In this document: positions 34,514-43,078 of the stretch, piece by piece
Position numbering within the stretch: position 1 is the stretch's first letter
Layout of the letters: the number at the start of each line of letters is the position of its first letter
Assembly (NCBI RefSeq): GCF_003470665.1
Contig: NZ_QRJZ01000006.1
Coordinates: 52,871-116,870 of the forward strand
Source: Collinsella sp. AM17-1
GTDB taxonomy: Bacteria > Actinomycetota > Coriobacteriia > Coriobacteriales > Coriobacteriaceae
DNA: 64,000 bases
Direction of reading: 5' to 3'
The notes under the pieces: generated by a model
Seen by the model: only the letters and a program-made list of their open reading frames with translations
Database searches by the model: none
Told to the model about the DNA's origin: nothing
Position numbers and translations under genes: made by a program

Positions 34514-35086
34514 TTAATTGAGCCTAAGGGCCTTCTGGATGGGCAAGTAGAGGGCGCCGACCAGAATGGCGTTAAAGACGGCGGTCATGGCGACGACGGG
34601 CAGCATAGCGGCGGCGAGCTCGCCCACCACGCCGAGCATGGCCATCTTGATGACCATGAAGATGACGCCCGAGACAAAGGTGGTCACGAACGTTGCGACG
34701 ATGGCGACGGCAGACTTGACCTGTCCGTCCTTGGCAGCAGCGTTAACGATGACGGCCATGAGCATGGCGGCGATGCCCTCGGCGGCAAAATCGACGAACG
34801 GCGAAGTGGTGGTGATCTGGATCACGGCAGCCGAGATGAGGCCAATGACGAGCGCCTGGCCGATGTTGGGGCGAACGACCAGGATGGTGAGGCAGAAGGC
34901 CGAGATGATGAACTCGGGGCTGATCATGCCGCCCGAGATGCCCGAGATTGCCTTGCCGACGGTGAAGTTGAGGATGAAGCCGGCGGCGAGCAGGATGGCG
35001 AGCAGGACGAGGGCGCGGACATCGAGTTTGCCGCGATCGGCGGTCTGGACGGTGCGGGGCTGGGCGGCGGTGGTGTTCTGAGACAT
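34514..35086 (-). CDS. ECF transporter S component, probably tryptophan-specific (TrpP-like)
   Basis: 190 residues from ATG 35086 (AAAGGA upstream). After a polar N-terminus of 25 residues come about five or six hydrophobic helices; the general form, with GGMISPEFIISAFCLTILVV and VSGVIFMVIKMAMLG, agrees with the TrpP-like S components. S components bind the substrate in the membrane and borrow EcfT and EcfA for energy. The upstream leader peptide with three consecutive Trp codons and an attenuator is the main argument for tryptophan. Long in-frame extension to 35203 runs through the attenuator and is not coding. Confidence 0.85.
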   Translation of the reverse strand: MSQNTTAAQPRTVQTADRGKLDVRALVLLAILLAAGFILNFTVGKAISGISGGMISPEFIISAFCLTILVVRPNIGQALVIGLISAAVIQITTTSPFVDFAAEGIAAMLMAVIVNAAAKDGQVKSAVAIVATFVTTFVSGVIFMVIKMAMLGVVGELAAAMLPVVAMTAVFNAILVGALYLPIQKALRLN

Positions 35087-35167
35087 GGTGAAAATCCTTT
35101 CGGAATGGGAGTGCAAGAGAAAAGCGGAGGCGCGTGATGCGAATGCGATCGGGCTCGAGATAGAAAA

Positions 35168-35195
35168 AAGGCCCCCGGTCGAAACCGGAGGCCTT
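35168..35195 (-). terminator. Attenuator terminator of the tryptophan leader
   Basis: On the minus strand AAGGCCTCCGGT-TTCG-ACCGGGGGCCTT (one T-G pair) followed by TTTT. The loop and 3' arm contain TCGACCG (plus 35176-35182), complementary to CGGTCGA in the leader-peptide codons at 35238-35244, so terminator and antiterminator exclude each other. Confidence 0.88.
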
Positions 35196-35231
35196 CCAAT
35201 CACCTAGAGCGCAAAAACAGGCGTGAGGGAC

Positions 35232-35300
35232 TCACTGTCGACCGATCGTATTCGCATCACGCCACCACCAGTTGTTGAGAGAGTTCATCGTGTTCTTCAT
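35232..35300 (-). CDS. Tryptophan leader peptide (22 residues, WWW)
   Basis: ATG 35300, preceded by AAAGGAG, encodes 22 residues: MKNTMNSLNN, then Trp-Trp-Trp at 11-13, then RDANTIGRQ and TGA. Three adjacent Trp codons in a tiny ORF in front of a terminator are the classical sign of ribosome-mediated attenuation. When Trp-tRNA is scarce the ribosome stalls on 35262-35270 and leaves CGGTCGA (35238-35244) free to pair with the terminator. When it is plentiful the ribosome reaches the TGA, covers that segment, and the terminator forms. A further pair, GGCGTGA (35257-35263) with TCACGCC (35220-35226), could close the leader when no ribosome is present. Confidence 0.9.
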   Translation of the reverse strand: MKNTMNSLNNWWWRDANTIGRQ

Positions 35301-35358
35301 GTTGGTGGCTCCTTTCGTGATGCCGTGGCGCGGTCGCACCTAGTTGCTGTTGCGCTGC

Positions 35359-35364
35359 ACTATA
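35359..35364 (-). promoter_or_regulatory. Extended -10 promoter of the tryptophan leader
   Basis: Minus-strand TGCTATAGT is an extended -10 (TGnTATAAT-like) about 60 bases before the leader ATG. No good -35 is seen, as usual with extended -10 elements. Confidence 0.6.
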
Positions 35365-35386
35365 GCACAGCGAAGTGTGTGCGGGG

Positions 35387-35407
35387 AAATCTTTTTTAAA
35401 AAGATTT
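35387..35407. terminator. A/T-rich palindrome upstream of the leader promoter
   Basis: AAATCTTTTT-T-AAAAAGATTT, perfect palindrome, next to GGCGGG-TTTC-CCCGCC at 35411-35425. With the hairpin at 35441 these probably stop read-through from the C69 peptidase gene. Confidence 0.55.
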
Positions 35408-35440
35408 CAGGCGGGTTTCCCGCCGGTCAAAAGAGCGGGC

Positions 35441-35478
35441 TGAGCGGGCGAGGCTGCCATTGCTGCCTTGCCCGCTCA
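35441..35478 (-). terminator. Terminator of the C69 peptidase gene
   Basis: TGAGCGGGC (35441-35449) / GCCCGCTCA (35470-35478) with further inner pairs; on the minus strand it is followed by a further GCCCGCTCTTTTG. Confidence 0.75.
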
Positions 35479-35487
35479 GCTAAGACG

Positions 35488-37449
35488 TTACTCCTTATTG
35501 CGACGGTAGAGGAAGTAACCGCCCGCGGAGATGACGGCAACGCCAGCGATGGCGAATGCAGCCACCACGCGGCCATCAAAACGATCACCGGTGGTGGGCA
35601 GGCCGCCCTTGGTGTTCGTCTTGTTGGTGGTTACCGTAGTCGTGGTGTCCGACTTGCCAGGCTTCTCGGGCTTGGTGGTGGGCTGCTCGGGCTTAGCGGG
35701 CTGCTCGGGGGTGCCGGGCTGCTCGGGGGTGCCGGGCTGCTCGGGGGTGCCGGGCTGCTCGGGGGTGCCGGGCTGATCCGGGGTGACCGGATCGGTGGCA
35801 AGAGCATCCTTGGCGTAAGTGATGGACACCTTGAGGCCGTTGGTCTCGGTGTTCAGGTCGCTCGGGGTGAAGGGCTCGTCAAAGTTTCCGGCCTTCTGAT
35901 AGGCGCGCATCTCCTGGAGCAGGGCCTTGCACTTGACGTAGGTGTTTTCGGTGGCAGCCTTGCCGGCCTTGTTGGCCAGAGCGGTGCGGCCCTCGGTGGT
36001 CGTCTCGGCCAGCATGGCGGCGTCGACTTCCTTGTTCTGTTCGATGAGCTCGTTCTGGAGTGCATCGAGGTAGGAGCGGACGCTGATACCAAGGGTATCG
36101 GGATTCTCAAAGCAGAGGGAGCTGATGTCCATGAGGACGTAGTTGATGGAGTTCTCGGGCTCCTCGTTGTTCACGATGTCCGTCTCTTTGCAGTGGTCGA
36201 AGGAGACGGTCTGGTCGCTGAAATACGGGCTAACCTCGGTGATCAGCGCGGAGTAGAAGGGGATGGCGACGGAGTACGCGGCGCGGGAGAGCATTTCCCA
36301 CTGGATTGTTGCAACCTGGGGATCAAGACCGTTGCGAACCTGGAAGACGTGAATCTCGGTGTTGCGCTCGGTGCCGATGGCATAGGCACCGTCAGTGTTG
36401 GCGTTAAGGCCCGGGGTATTCTCGCCACGGTTACCGAGAGAGCGAATCATCTCAAAGGTAGTCCAGTCTGTCTTTCCGGGCTGGAAGAACAGCGGCTGCA
36501 TCTCGTGGACCAAGGCGCCGGTCGTGGCGCGAGCCTCTTCGCGCTCGTCCTTGACGATCTCGTAGTCGGTGCCCTCCTGGAGCTCGTTGCCAAAGTAGTT
36601 ACGGCCCTGGACGTAGCGGGTCCACTGGTGCATACCGGAATTCTGAATGGTCTCGCCATAGGTTGCGGCGACGTCGAACTTGCCGTCGGTGTACTCGGCA
36701 AAGCCCTTCTCCTTGGGCATAGATTCGATGCCCTCGGAGTGGAGGCAGTTCTCGGTGTCGTTGAGGTCAACCTTGTAGTTGAGGTTGCCGATGTTGGGGT
36801 TAAGCGAGGCGATGTCATCGGTGAGCTTCATGGCGATCCACTGATGGCCGGAAAGTGCGGCGAACAGCCAGGTCTCATTGTTGTCGGAGATGATAATCTG
36901 GTCGTTGCCGCAGGCGCCCTGGTCGTCGATGATCTTGCCGAGGAGCTCGACACCCTCACGTGCCGTGGCGCTTTCGCCCAAGATTACGCTGCCGTAGCTT
37001 TATTCGCCAATGCCAGTATCGGTCAGGGGGTCCGCAGCCTTGGCGGCTGCATTCATGTAGGTGGTCAGCGTGGCGGAGCAGGAGACACCCTTCTCGTTGA
37101 TGCCAGCCTCGGAGTAGGCATCCCAGCGCTCGTCCCACTGACTGGGGTGGTCACGCACATAGGTGTAGCGATACGAGGTCTTGGTCGAGGTATACACGAA
37201 TGCAGACTCATCCGAGCTGTAGGTGTGACCAGGGCCAAACGAAGGCTCGATGCCAAAGTGCTTGAGGTAACGCTTGCGGTAGTCCTCAGCACGGCCGTAG
37301 TACGTATTACCGTCGGCCGTCAGCTTGTTGCCCATATAGACCTGCGTGCAGGCGAGCGCAGAGGTCGGCATGGACATGATGGTTGCAGCTCCAAAGGCGA
37401 GGCCTATGCCTAGCTTCTTGAGCGCGTTGACGGGGTGAGTTTTCCTCAT
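35488..37449 (-). pseudogene. Sortase-anchored C69 family dipeptidase, interrupted by TAA
   Basis: Two same-frame minus-strand ORFs are separated only by a TAA at 37000-37002 and together make a normal gene of 653 codons. The N-part has a signal peptide ending ...TSALA and the C69 nucleophile Cys in ACTQVYMG, then NTYYGRAEDY. After the stop the sequence resumes SYGSVILGESATAREGVELL, a typical C69 block. The C-part ends with a Pro-rich stalk of PGTPEQ repeats and the sorting signal LPTTG, a hydrophobic helix and YRRNKE. An intact protein would be a wall-anchored Ntn-type dipeptidase. The C-part could only be made by re-initiation and would lack the nucleophile. Nonsense mutation or sequence error cannot be told apart here. 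Confidence 0.85.
35696..35775. repeat. Four tandem 18-bp repeats encoding PGTPEQ
   Basis: The unit GGGCTGCTCGGGGGTGCC occurs four times in a row, with a degenerate fifth, within the Pro-rich stalk of the C69 peptidase. Near-identical copies suggest recent expansion and likely length variation between strains. Confidence 0.85.
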
Positions 37450-37468
37450 TTTCCCTCCCAGCGTGCGA

Positions 37469-37492
37469 AAGCCCTCTGTCGCCAGAGGGCTT
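37469..37492 (-). promoter_or_regulatory. Hairpin in the leader of the C69 peptidase gene
   Basis: Perfect 10-bp stem AAGCCCTCTG / CAGAGGGCTT around TCGC, ending 20 bases before the start codon. The rest of the AT-rich stretch 37493-37680 shows no gene. Confidence 0.55.
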
Positions 37493-37683
37493 CAGCCAAT
37501 AAAGACACCCCATTAGCGTAACGAACTGGAAACAATATTCATCTATGAAAGAAACTTACTCGATAAGCGTAATGAAATATGCGATGAGCGGTTAATTATA
37601 CTCGGTTTGTAGCTTTACTTAAATAAAGGCACCCTGCAATTACTGTACCTGAATAAAGCATCTTGCACGGGGCGCAAAGAAAA

Positions 37684-37718
37684 TCCCCCGCTGTTTGGCA
37701 AATGCATAAACAACGGGG
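37684..37718 (-). terminator. Terminator after the lipid kinase and small membrane protein
   Basis: CCCCCGCTGTTT (37684-37695) / AAACAACGGGGG (37707-37718), 12 bp with one G-T; minus-strand continuation ATTTTCTTT. Confidence 0.85.
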
Positions 37719-37755
37719 GAGACGATAATTGGATGAATATCAGACCAATGTGGAA

Positions 37756-37848
37756 TTACTTCTTTCGACGGTGGATCACGTTGATCGCATAGCCGACGAG
37801 CATGGCCAGAACAATGACGATAAAGCCGAGCAGGGGATTGTCGTTCAT
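37756..37848 (-). CDS. 30-residue single-helix membrane protein
   Basis: ATG 37848 has AGGAGG at the right distance and lies nine bases after the stop of the lipid kinase gene. It encodes MNDNPLLGF, a hydrophobic stretch IVIVLAMLVGYAINV, and the basic end IHRRKK: one transmembrane helix with a positive C-terminus, so N-out/C-in. It is followed by the operon terminator. The layout is that of a small membrane protein regulating or accompanying the kinase. No family is recognised. Confidence 0.75.
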   Translation of the reverse strand: MNDNPLLGFIVIVLAMLVGYAINVIHRRKK

Positions 37849-37857
37849 GGGGTCCTC

Positions 37858-38775
37858 CTATTTTCCGAGCGGTGAGAATTCGTCGACGATGAGGTCGAGG
37901 CATTGCGGAAGTGCGCGGGCACCAAAGACGCCCGAGTTGCTGGAGATGATCTCGCCATCGAACTGCATGCCCAGCGACGGGGTGCAGGTGATCTTGGCTT
38001 CCTTGGTCTGGATGATTTTGAACTGCGGGCGCCCGAGTACCTTGCCGGCGGGATCGAGCGCAGCGGTGATCACAGTGGGCAGCAGCTGCACGGTGCGCAC
38101 GGGCTCGATGACCGCGATGTCGACCATGCCGTCGTTCATGCGGCAATCGGGGAACAGGTTGATGTCGTTTTGAATGACCGAGGTGTTGCCGGCCATGCAA
38201 CAGATGCCATCGAGCTCCTCGACAATGCCGTCATGCTCAATCGTAAAGTGCGCCACCGTGGGGTTGGGCGTGGCGAGCGCGGAGAGGAAGTAGGCGATCT
38301 CGCCGATATCGTTTTTGGTGGGGGCGGCCTTCATCATGATCTCGGCGTCGAAGCCCGAGCCGGCGATGATGATAAAGCCGTGGCGCTTCTCGTTGCCGTT
38401 CTCGTCTAGCCAAAAGAGCTCGCCCATGTCCACTTTGACCGTGCGACCGGCGCGGCAGGCCTTGGCGAGCGCCGCTGCCTCGGGGGCATTGCCGATGTTG
38501 TTGAAGAACAGGCAGGCTGTGCCGGAGGGGAAGACGAGCGTGGGGACACCGCACCCGCGCATCTGGTCGAGCACGTTGGAGACAGTGCCGTCGCCGCCCG
38601 AAACGACCACGCGGTCGAACTCGCGCACGTCTGCCACGGCGTCCTCGGGCTCCATGCCATCACCGATAAAACGCATCATGACCTCGTCGCCGCCCTGCGC
38701 GAGGGCGTGCGTGAATGCGTAGATTTCATCTGAGCTGGGGCCCGATGCCGGGTTGTGGATGATAAGGCAGCGCAT
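37858..38775 (-). CDS. Diacylglycerol/lipid kinase family protein
   Basis: 305 residues. The opening MRCLIIHNPASG and the ATP-binding motif VVVSGGDGTVSNVLDQM (GGDGT) define the DAGK catalytic family; PSGTACLFFNNIG and IAGSGFDAEIM continue it. YegS/DgkB-like enzymes phosphorylate diacylglycerol or related lipids at the membrane surface. The distal part (RMNDGMVDIAVIEP) matches the beta-sandwich domain. It is co-transcribed with a 30-residue membrane protein. Confidence 0.9.
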   Translation of the reverse strand: MRCLIIHNPASGPSSDEIYAFTHALAQGGDEVMMRFIGDGMEPEDAVADVREFDRVVVSGGDGTVSNVLDQMRGCGVPTLVFPSGTACLFFNNIGNAPEAAALAKACRAGRTVKVDMGELFWLDENGNEKRHGFIIIAGSGFDAEIMMKAAPTKNDIGEIAYFLSALATPNPTVAHFTIEHDGIVEELDGICCMAGNTSVIQNDINLFPDCRMNDGMVDIAVIEPVRTVQLLPTVITAALDPAGKVLGRPQFKIIQTKEAKITCTPSLGMQFDGEIISSNSGVFGARALPQCLDLIVDEFSPLGK

Positions 38776-38873
38776 GCTTACGTTCCCGTTCTGTGACTAA
38801 CCGAGTATAGTTGTAAGGCAATGCCGATATCCTACCCGTGTTTTTCGGGCCTAACCTTATTCGATGGGTTGAT

Positions 38874-40007
38874 ATGTACATTTCCACACATCAGGCTCTA
38901 CTCGACTTTTGCCAGCGCGCCCGTGAGTTCGACGCGATTGCCGTCGATACCGAGTTTTTGCGCGAGCGCACGTTCCATCCACGTCTGTGTTTGGTTCAGA
39001 TTGCCACCCCTGCCGAGAGCGTAGCGGTCGATCCCCTGGTAATCGACGACCTATCGCCGCTGGCCGAGCTTATGGCCGACGAGAGCGTGACCAAGGTCTT
39101 CCACGCCTGCTCGCAGGATATGGAGGTCATGCTCCATACCGTAGGCGTGCTGCCGCGTCCGATTTTTGACACGCAGGTGGCCGCCGCCTTTTTGGGCGAG
39201 CGCCAGCAGATTTCGTATGGCGCGCTTGTTCAGACGTTCTGCGGTGTATCGCTGCCCAAGACCGAGTCGCTGACCGACTGGTCGCGTCGCCCGCTGACCG
39301 ATAAGCAGATTGAGTATGCGATCGATGACGTCAAGTACCTGATCGTCGCCTATACCGAGATGATGAGCCGCCTGCGCGAGCTGGGCCGTGTGGACTGGGT
39401 GCTCGACGAGCTGCGTCCGCTGGCTGACGAATCGCACTATCGCGCCGATCGCCACGAGGCGTTCCGCAAGGTCAAACGCATCAACTCGTGCAGCCGTCAC
39501 CAGCTGGGTATCGCGCGCGAGCTCGCCGCTTGGCGCGAGGACCGCGCCGAGCGCCGCAACATCCCGCGCAAGTGGGTCATGTCCGACGACACGCTGCTGG
39601 CGCTCGTTAAGCGCAATCCTGTGCGCGTTGAGGAGTTCCGCAGCATCCGTGGTACCGATCAGTTGGGGGAGCGCGACGTGGACGGTGCGCTCATGGCCAT
39701 CAAGCGCGGCGCGAGCTGCCCGCACGATCGCCTGCCGCTCATGGTGCGCGGGCATCGCCAGATCTCTCCGGAGCTGGAGAGCGTGACGGACCTCATGTAT
39801 GCGCTCATTCGCCTGGTTGCTGAGCGCTCGGGCGTGGCGACCTCGGTCATTGCCTCGCGCGATGACCTGGCCGACTATATCGAGCACCCCGAGCAGAGCC
39901 CCCTGCGCGAAGGCTGGCGCTTTGAGCTTGTGGGTTCGCGTCTGGACGATCTGCTCTCGGGCAATATGGGGCTGACGGTGAAGGACGGCAAAATTGAATT
40001 GCTATAA
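38874..40007 (+). CDS. rnd: Ribonuclease D
   Basis: About 377 residues. The DEDDy exonuclease domain shows IAVDTEFLRER (Asp, Glu), VFHACSQDMEVM (Asp), DTQVAAAFLG, and YAIDDVKYL (Tyr, Asp). Two HRDC-like helical domains follow. RNase D trims 3' ends of tRNA precursors. The start is not certain: ATG 38874 (MYISTHQALLDF) fits the family, while ATG 38838 would add 12 residues; neither has a strong ribosome-binding site. It diverges from the lipid kinase gene. Confidence 0.93.
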   Translation: MYISTHQALLDFCQRAREFDAIAVDTEFLRERTFHPRLCLVQIATPAESVAVDPLVIDDLSPLAELMADESVTKVFHACSQDMEVMLHTVGVLPRPIFDTQVAAAFLGERQQISYGALVQTFCGVSLPKTESLTDWSRRPLTDKQIEYAIDDVKYLIVAYTEMMSRLRELGRVDWVLDELRPLADESHYRADRHEAFRKVKRINSCSRHQLGIARELAAWREDRAERRNIPRKWVMSDDTLLALVKRNPVRVEEFRSIRGTDQLGERDVDGALMAIKRGASCPHDRLPLMVRGHRQISPELESVTDLMYALIRLVAERSGVATSVIASRDDLADYIEHPEQSPLREGWRFELVGSRLDDLLSGNMGLTVKDGKIELL

Positions 40008-40071
40008 GGAAGCCTAGCAGCTTGAGTGGGTAGAATGCCTCCAACGTGTAACTCGATTCGGAGGAATTCGC

Positions 40072-40776
40072 ATGCCTTATTACTATGGATACGGCTTTGG
40101 CATCGACCCACTGTACCTGCTGGTTGTTCTTGTCTGCACGGTACTTGGCCTTGCCGCACAGAACTATATCAACTCGACGTACAAAACCTGGTCCAAGGTT
40201 CGCTCAGACGGCGACACGGGTGCCACGGTCGCTCGCCGCATGCTCGACGCCAACGGTTGCAATGCCGTGGGTATCAAGGGTGTCGCCGGTGAGCTCACCG
40301 ACCATTACAACCCGCAGGATAACAACCTGTATCTCTCGGACGCCAACCGTTCGGGCGGTTCGGTCGCAAGCGTTGCCGTCGCTTGTCACGAGGCGGGTCA
40401 CGCCGCTCAGCGTCAAAGTGGTTATGCCATGATGAAGGTACGCACCGCTTTGGTCCCCGTCGTCAACTTTACCCAGAACACCTGGACGATCGTGCTGCTC
40501 ATGGGCCTGTTTATGAACATCGCGGGACTCACGACCCTCGCACTGATCTTCTTCTCGTTTAGCGTGCTGTTCCAGCTGGTTACGCTGCCGGTTGAGATTG
40601 ATGCCAGTCGGCGCGCCGTGGCGTATATTGAGCAGTCGGGTATGAGCTCCAAGCAGGTCAACGGTGCCAAGAAGGTGCTGACGGCCGCCGCGCTTACCTA
40701 TGTGGCTGCGGCGCTCACCTCGATCATTCAGCTGCTCTACCTTATGGCTCGCTACAACAGAAACTCCAACCGATAA
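40072..40776 (+). CDS. Zinc metallopeptidase, YugP family (membrane)
   Basis: 234 residues with GGAGG before ATG 40072. An N-terminal helix (about 11-30) precedes the conserved DHYNPQDNNLYLSD and the zinc motif ACHEAGHAAQ (HEAGH). Two or three membrane helices follow, with LPVEIDASRRA between them carrying the third ligand candidate. YugP-type proteins are predicted membrane proteases; substrates are not known. Confidence 0.88.
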   Translation: MPYYYGYGFGIDPLYLLVVLVCTVLGLAAQNYINSTYKTWSKVRSDGDTGATVARRMLDANGCNAVGIKGVAGELTDHYNPQDNNLYLSDANRSGGSVASVAVACHEAGHAAQRQSGYAMMKVRTALVPVVNFTQNTWTIVLLMGLFMNIAGLTTLALIFFSFSVLFQLVTLPVEIDASRRAVAYIEQSGMSSKQVNGAKKVLTAAALTYVAAALTSIIQLLYLMARYNRNSNR

Positions 40777-40891
40777 CAAATTGGGTCGCTGGGCGCCGTG
40801 GGGATTTGTGTCCCCGCGGCGCTGTACTATGTGTTGGACTTGAATTTGCGCAGGGCCGGAGCCCATGTGCACGATGACGAAAGGGGGCTGC

Positions 40892-42343
40892 GTGGCAGGC
40901 TGGAATCTGACCGGCAATACCGTTTCCGCCGAGTTCGACGGATCGGACGAGCAGGAGCGTAAAGAGCTCAGCGTGAGCCAGGCGGTAGAGATCGCCGCCG
41001 GTGCGCTCGATGCCATTCCGCAGCTGAGCGTTCTGGGCGAGGTCACGGGCTTCCGTGGCCCCAATGCCCGAAGCGGCCACTGCTACTTCCAAATCAAGGA
41101 CGACTCGGCGGCCGTCGACTGCATCATCTGGAAGGGCGCCTACCTTAAGCGTACCTTCGATCTGCGTGATGGCATGCAGGTGAGCTTTAAGGGCAGCTTC
41201 AATCTCTACAAGCCTACGGGTCGCATGAGCTTCGTTGCACGCTCGTTCTCGCTGGCGGGGGAGGGCCTGCTGCGTCAGCAGGTGGCTCAGTTGGCCGAAA
41301 AGCTGCGTCGCGAGGGCCTGATGGACGAGGCGCGCAAACGTCGCATTCCGGTGTTTTGCTCGCGTGTGGCAGTCGTCACCTCGCTTTCGGGTGCCGTGAT
41401 CGACGACGTCAAGCGCACGCTGCGCCGTCGCAACCCGCTTGTCGAGCTTGTTTGCGTGGGTGCCAAGGTGCAAGGCGAGGGTGCGCCGGCAGAGCTTATT
41501 GAAGGCTTGCGCCGCGCCGCTGCCATTACGCCGGCGCCCGATTGCATTTTGCTCGTGCGCGGCGGTGGCTCCTTCGAGGACCTCATGACCTTTAACGACG
41601 AGGAGCTTGCCCGTGCGGTGGCAGCCTGTCCCGTGCCTGTGGTGACGGGCATTGGGCATGAGCCCGATACCTCGATCTGCGACATGGTGAGCGACCGTCG
41701 CGCCTCCACGCCAACGGCAGCGGCAGAATCGGTGGCGCCGGCTATGACGGAGTTGGCCGACGTGCTCGAGACGCGCCATCAGCGTCTGGGCGCCGCGATG
41801 GCTTCGATGATCGGGTCTGATCAGGTCGATCTGGAAATGCTCGACCAACGCGGCCGTCGTGCCTGGGACACCTATACGGCTCGTCTGGGCGACGCGCTCG
41901 ATGCAGCCGCGTGCCGCCCGTGTCTTAACGATCCAACGTTTATGGTTGAGCGTCGCGAGTCCGAGCTTGCCCTGACTGCCGACCGCCTGTCGGGCGCCAT
42001 AGCGCGCTCGGTCGGGGCATTCCGCTCCAACTTTGAGCGCCTGCCCGAGCGTTTGGTTGCAAGCACTTCGGGGCTCGATGGCAAACGCCATGCGCTCACG
42101 CTTGCGAGTTCCCGTCTGGAGCATCAGGGGCGCACGATGCTCAGCAAGCCCGCGTCCGACTTGGGCCGAGCGGCGGCTTCGCTCGATGCCCTGTCGCCGC
42201 TTAAGGTACTTGCCCGCGGTTACTCCATCGCGTACAGCGATGATGGGGTTGCTACGAGCGCCAAGACCTTTAAGCCCGGCGACGCCATCCGCGTGCGCAT
42301 GGCGGACGGCAACGTGTCGGCAACCGTCAACGCAGTCGAGTAG
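40892..42343 (+). CDS. xseA: Exodeoxyribonuclease VII large subunit
   Basis: About 483 residues. N-terminal OB-fold (LGEVTGFRGPNARSGHCYFQIKDD) and the catalytic core with VVTSLSGAVIDDV, LVRGGGSFEDLMTFNDE, VVTGIGHEPDTSICDMV and ASTPTAAAE, then a long helical region and C-terminal LARGYSI. With XseB it degrades single-stranded DNA to oligonucleotides. I favour GTG 40892, which follows AAAGGGGG; ATG 40865 is possible. xseB follows 42 bases downstream. Confidence 0.94.
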   Translation: MAGWNLTGNTVSAEFDGSDEQERKELSVSQAVEIAAGALDAIPQLSVLGEVTGFRGPNARSGHCYFQIKDDSAAVDCIIWKGAYLKRTFDLRDGMQVSFKGSFNLYKPTGRMSFVARSFSLAGEGLLRQQVAQLAEKLRREGLMDEARKRRIPVFCSRVAVVTSLSGAVIDDVKRTLRRRNPLVELVCVGAKVQGEGAPAELIEGLRRAAAITPAPDCILLVRGGGSFEDLMTFNDEELARAVAACPVPVVTGIGHEPDTSICDMVSDRRASTPTAAAESVAPAMTELADVLETRHQRLGAAMASMIGSDQVDLEMLDQRGRRAWDTYTARLGDALDAAACRPCLNDPTFMVERRESELALTADRLSGAIARSVGAFRSNFERLPERLVASTSGLDGKRHALTLASSRLEHQGRTMLSKPASDLGRAAASLDALSPLKVLARGYSIAYSDDGVATSAKTFKPGDAIRVRMADGNVSATVNAVE

Positions 42344-42385
42344 ACCGCGTTTCATAGTGATAAACCTTTAGGAAAGGAAACAGAT

Positions 42386-42652
42386 ATGGCAGAGAAGACC
42401 CCGGTGGAGCAGCTCACCTACAAGCAGGCCTCGCAGGAGCTGGAGCTCATCATCCGTAGCCTGGAGTCGGGCGATATGGAGCTTGAGGAGTCGCTCGAGA
42501 GCTATACCCGCGGCGTCGAGCTCCTCAAGAGCCTGCGCACCCGCTTGTCCGATGCCGAGCAGAAAGTCTCGGTGCTCCTTAAGGACGTCGACGGCAACGA
42601 CGTGCTCGCCGACGGCGAAGCCGCCAACACCGACGACAACCTCTCGTTCTAA
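42386..42652 (+). CDS. xseB: Exodeoxyribonuclease VII small subunit
   Basis: 88 residues, AGGAAAGG before ATG 42386. YKQASQELELIIRSLESGDMELEESLESYTRG (seen in parts) is the standard XseB two-helix hairpin. Its acidic tail is longer than needed. Same operon as xseA. Confidence 0.94.
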   Translation: MAEKTPVEQLTYKQASQELELIIRSLESGDMELEESLESYTRGVELLKSLRTRLSDAEQKVSVLLKDVDGNDVLADGEAANTDDNLSF

Positions 42653-42701
42653 CCATCCCGACCAAATATAATTACCTTGGTCTGTGAGAAAGGAACCAAC
42701 C

Positions 42702-43037
42702 ATGTGCGATTGCATCTTCTGCAAAATTGCCAACCACGAGATCCCCTCGACCGTTGTCTATGAGGACGACCAGGTCATCGCCTTCGACGACCTCAATCCC
42801 CAGGCGCCGGTCCATACGCTCGTGATCCCCAAGAAGCACTACAGTGACATCGCCGACAACGTACCTGCCGAGACCATGGGCGCCATGGCTCACGCCATCC
42901 AGGAGGTCGCTAAGGCCAAGGGCTTGGAGGACGGTTTCCGCGTCATCTCCAACAAGGGCGTCAACGCCGGCCAGACCGTCATGCACTTCCACATGCACGT
43001 TCTCGGTGGCAAGAACCTGGGCGAGAACCTCATCTGA
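42702..43037 (+). CDS. HIT family nucleotide hydrolase (HinT-like)
   Basis: 111 residues from ATG 42702 (AAAGGA upstream). CIFCKIANHEIPS with the zinc-binding Cys pair at the N-terminus and the histidine triad HFHMHVLGG at the end. HinT-like enzymes hydrolyse adenosine 5'-phosphoramidates and aminoacyl adenylates. It may be read together with xseAB. Confidence 0.93.
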   Translation: MCDCIFCKIANHEIPSTVVYEDDQVIAFDDLNPQAPVHTLVIPKKHYSDIADNVPAETMGAMAHAIQEVAKAKGLEDGFRVISNKGVNAGQTVMHFHMHVLGGKNLGENLI

Positions 43038-43078
43038 GGGCGCGTAGGCCGTCGACTTGGCTGCCTTTGGAGTAATCT

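Noticed and set aside
35696..35775. Tandem 18-bp repeats as a CRISPR array
   Set aside because: No spacers; the repeats keep the coding frame and encode a Pro-rich stalk.
37000..37002. Recoding (selenocysteine or pyrrolysine) at the internal stop of the C69 peptidase
   Set aside because: The codon is TAA, which is used for neither amino acid, and there is no recoding structure evident.
35344..37413. 689-codon plus-strand ORF opposite the C69 peptidase
   Set aside because: Antisense shadow; low-complexity Gly/Leu/Val composition and no motifs, whereas the minus strand shows signal peptide, catalytic Cys and LPTTG.
40742..42355. 537-codon minus-strand ORF opposite xseA
   Set aside because: Arg/His/Ala-rich shadow with no motif; xseA on the other strand is unambiguous.
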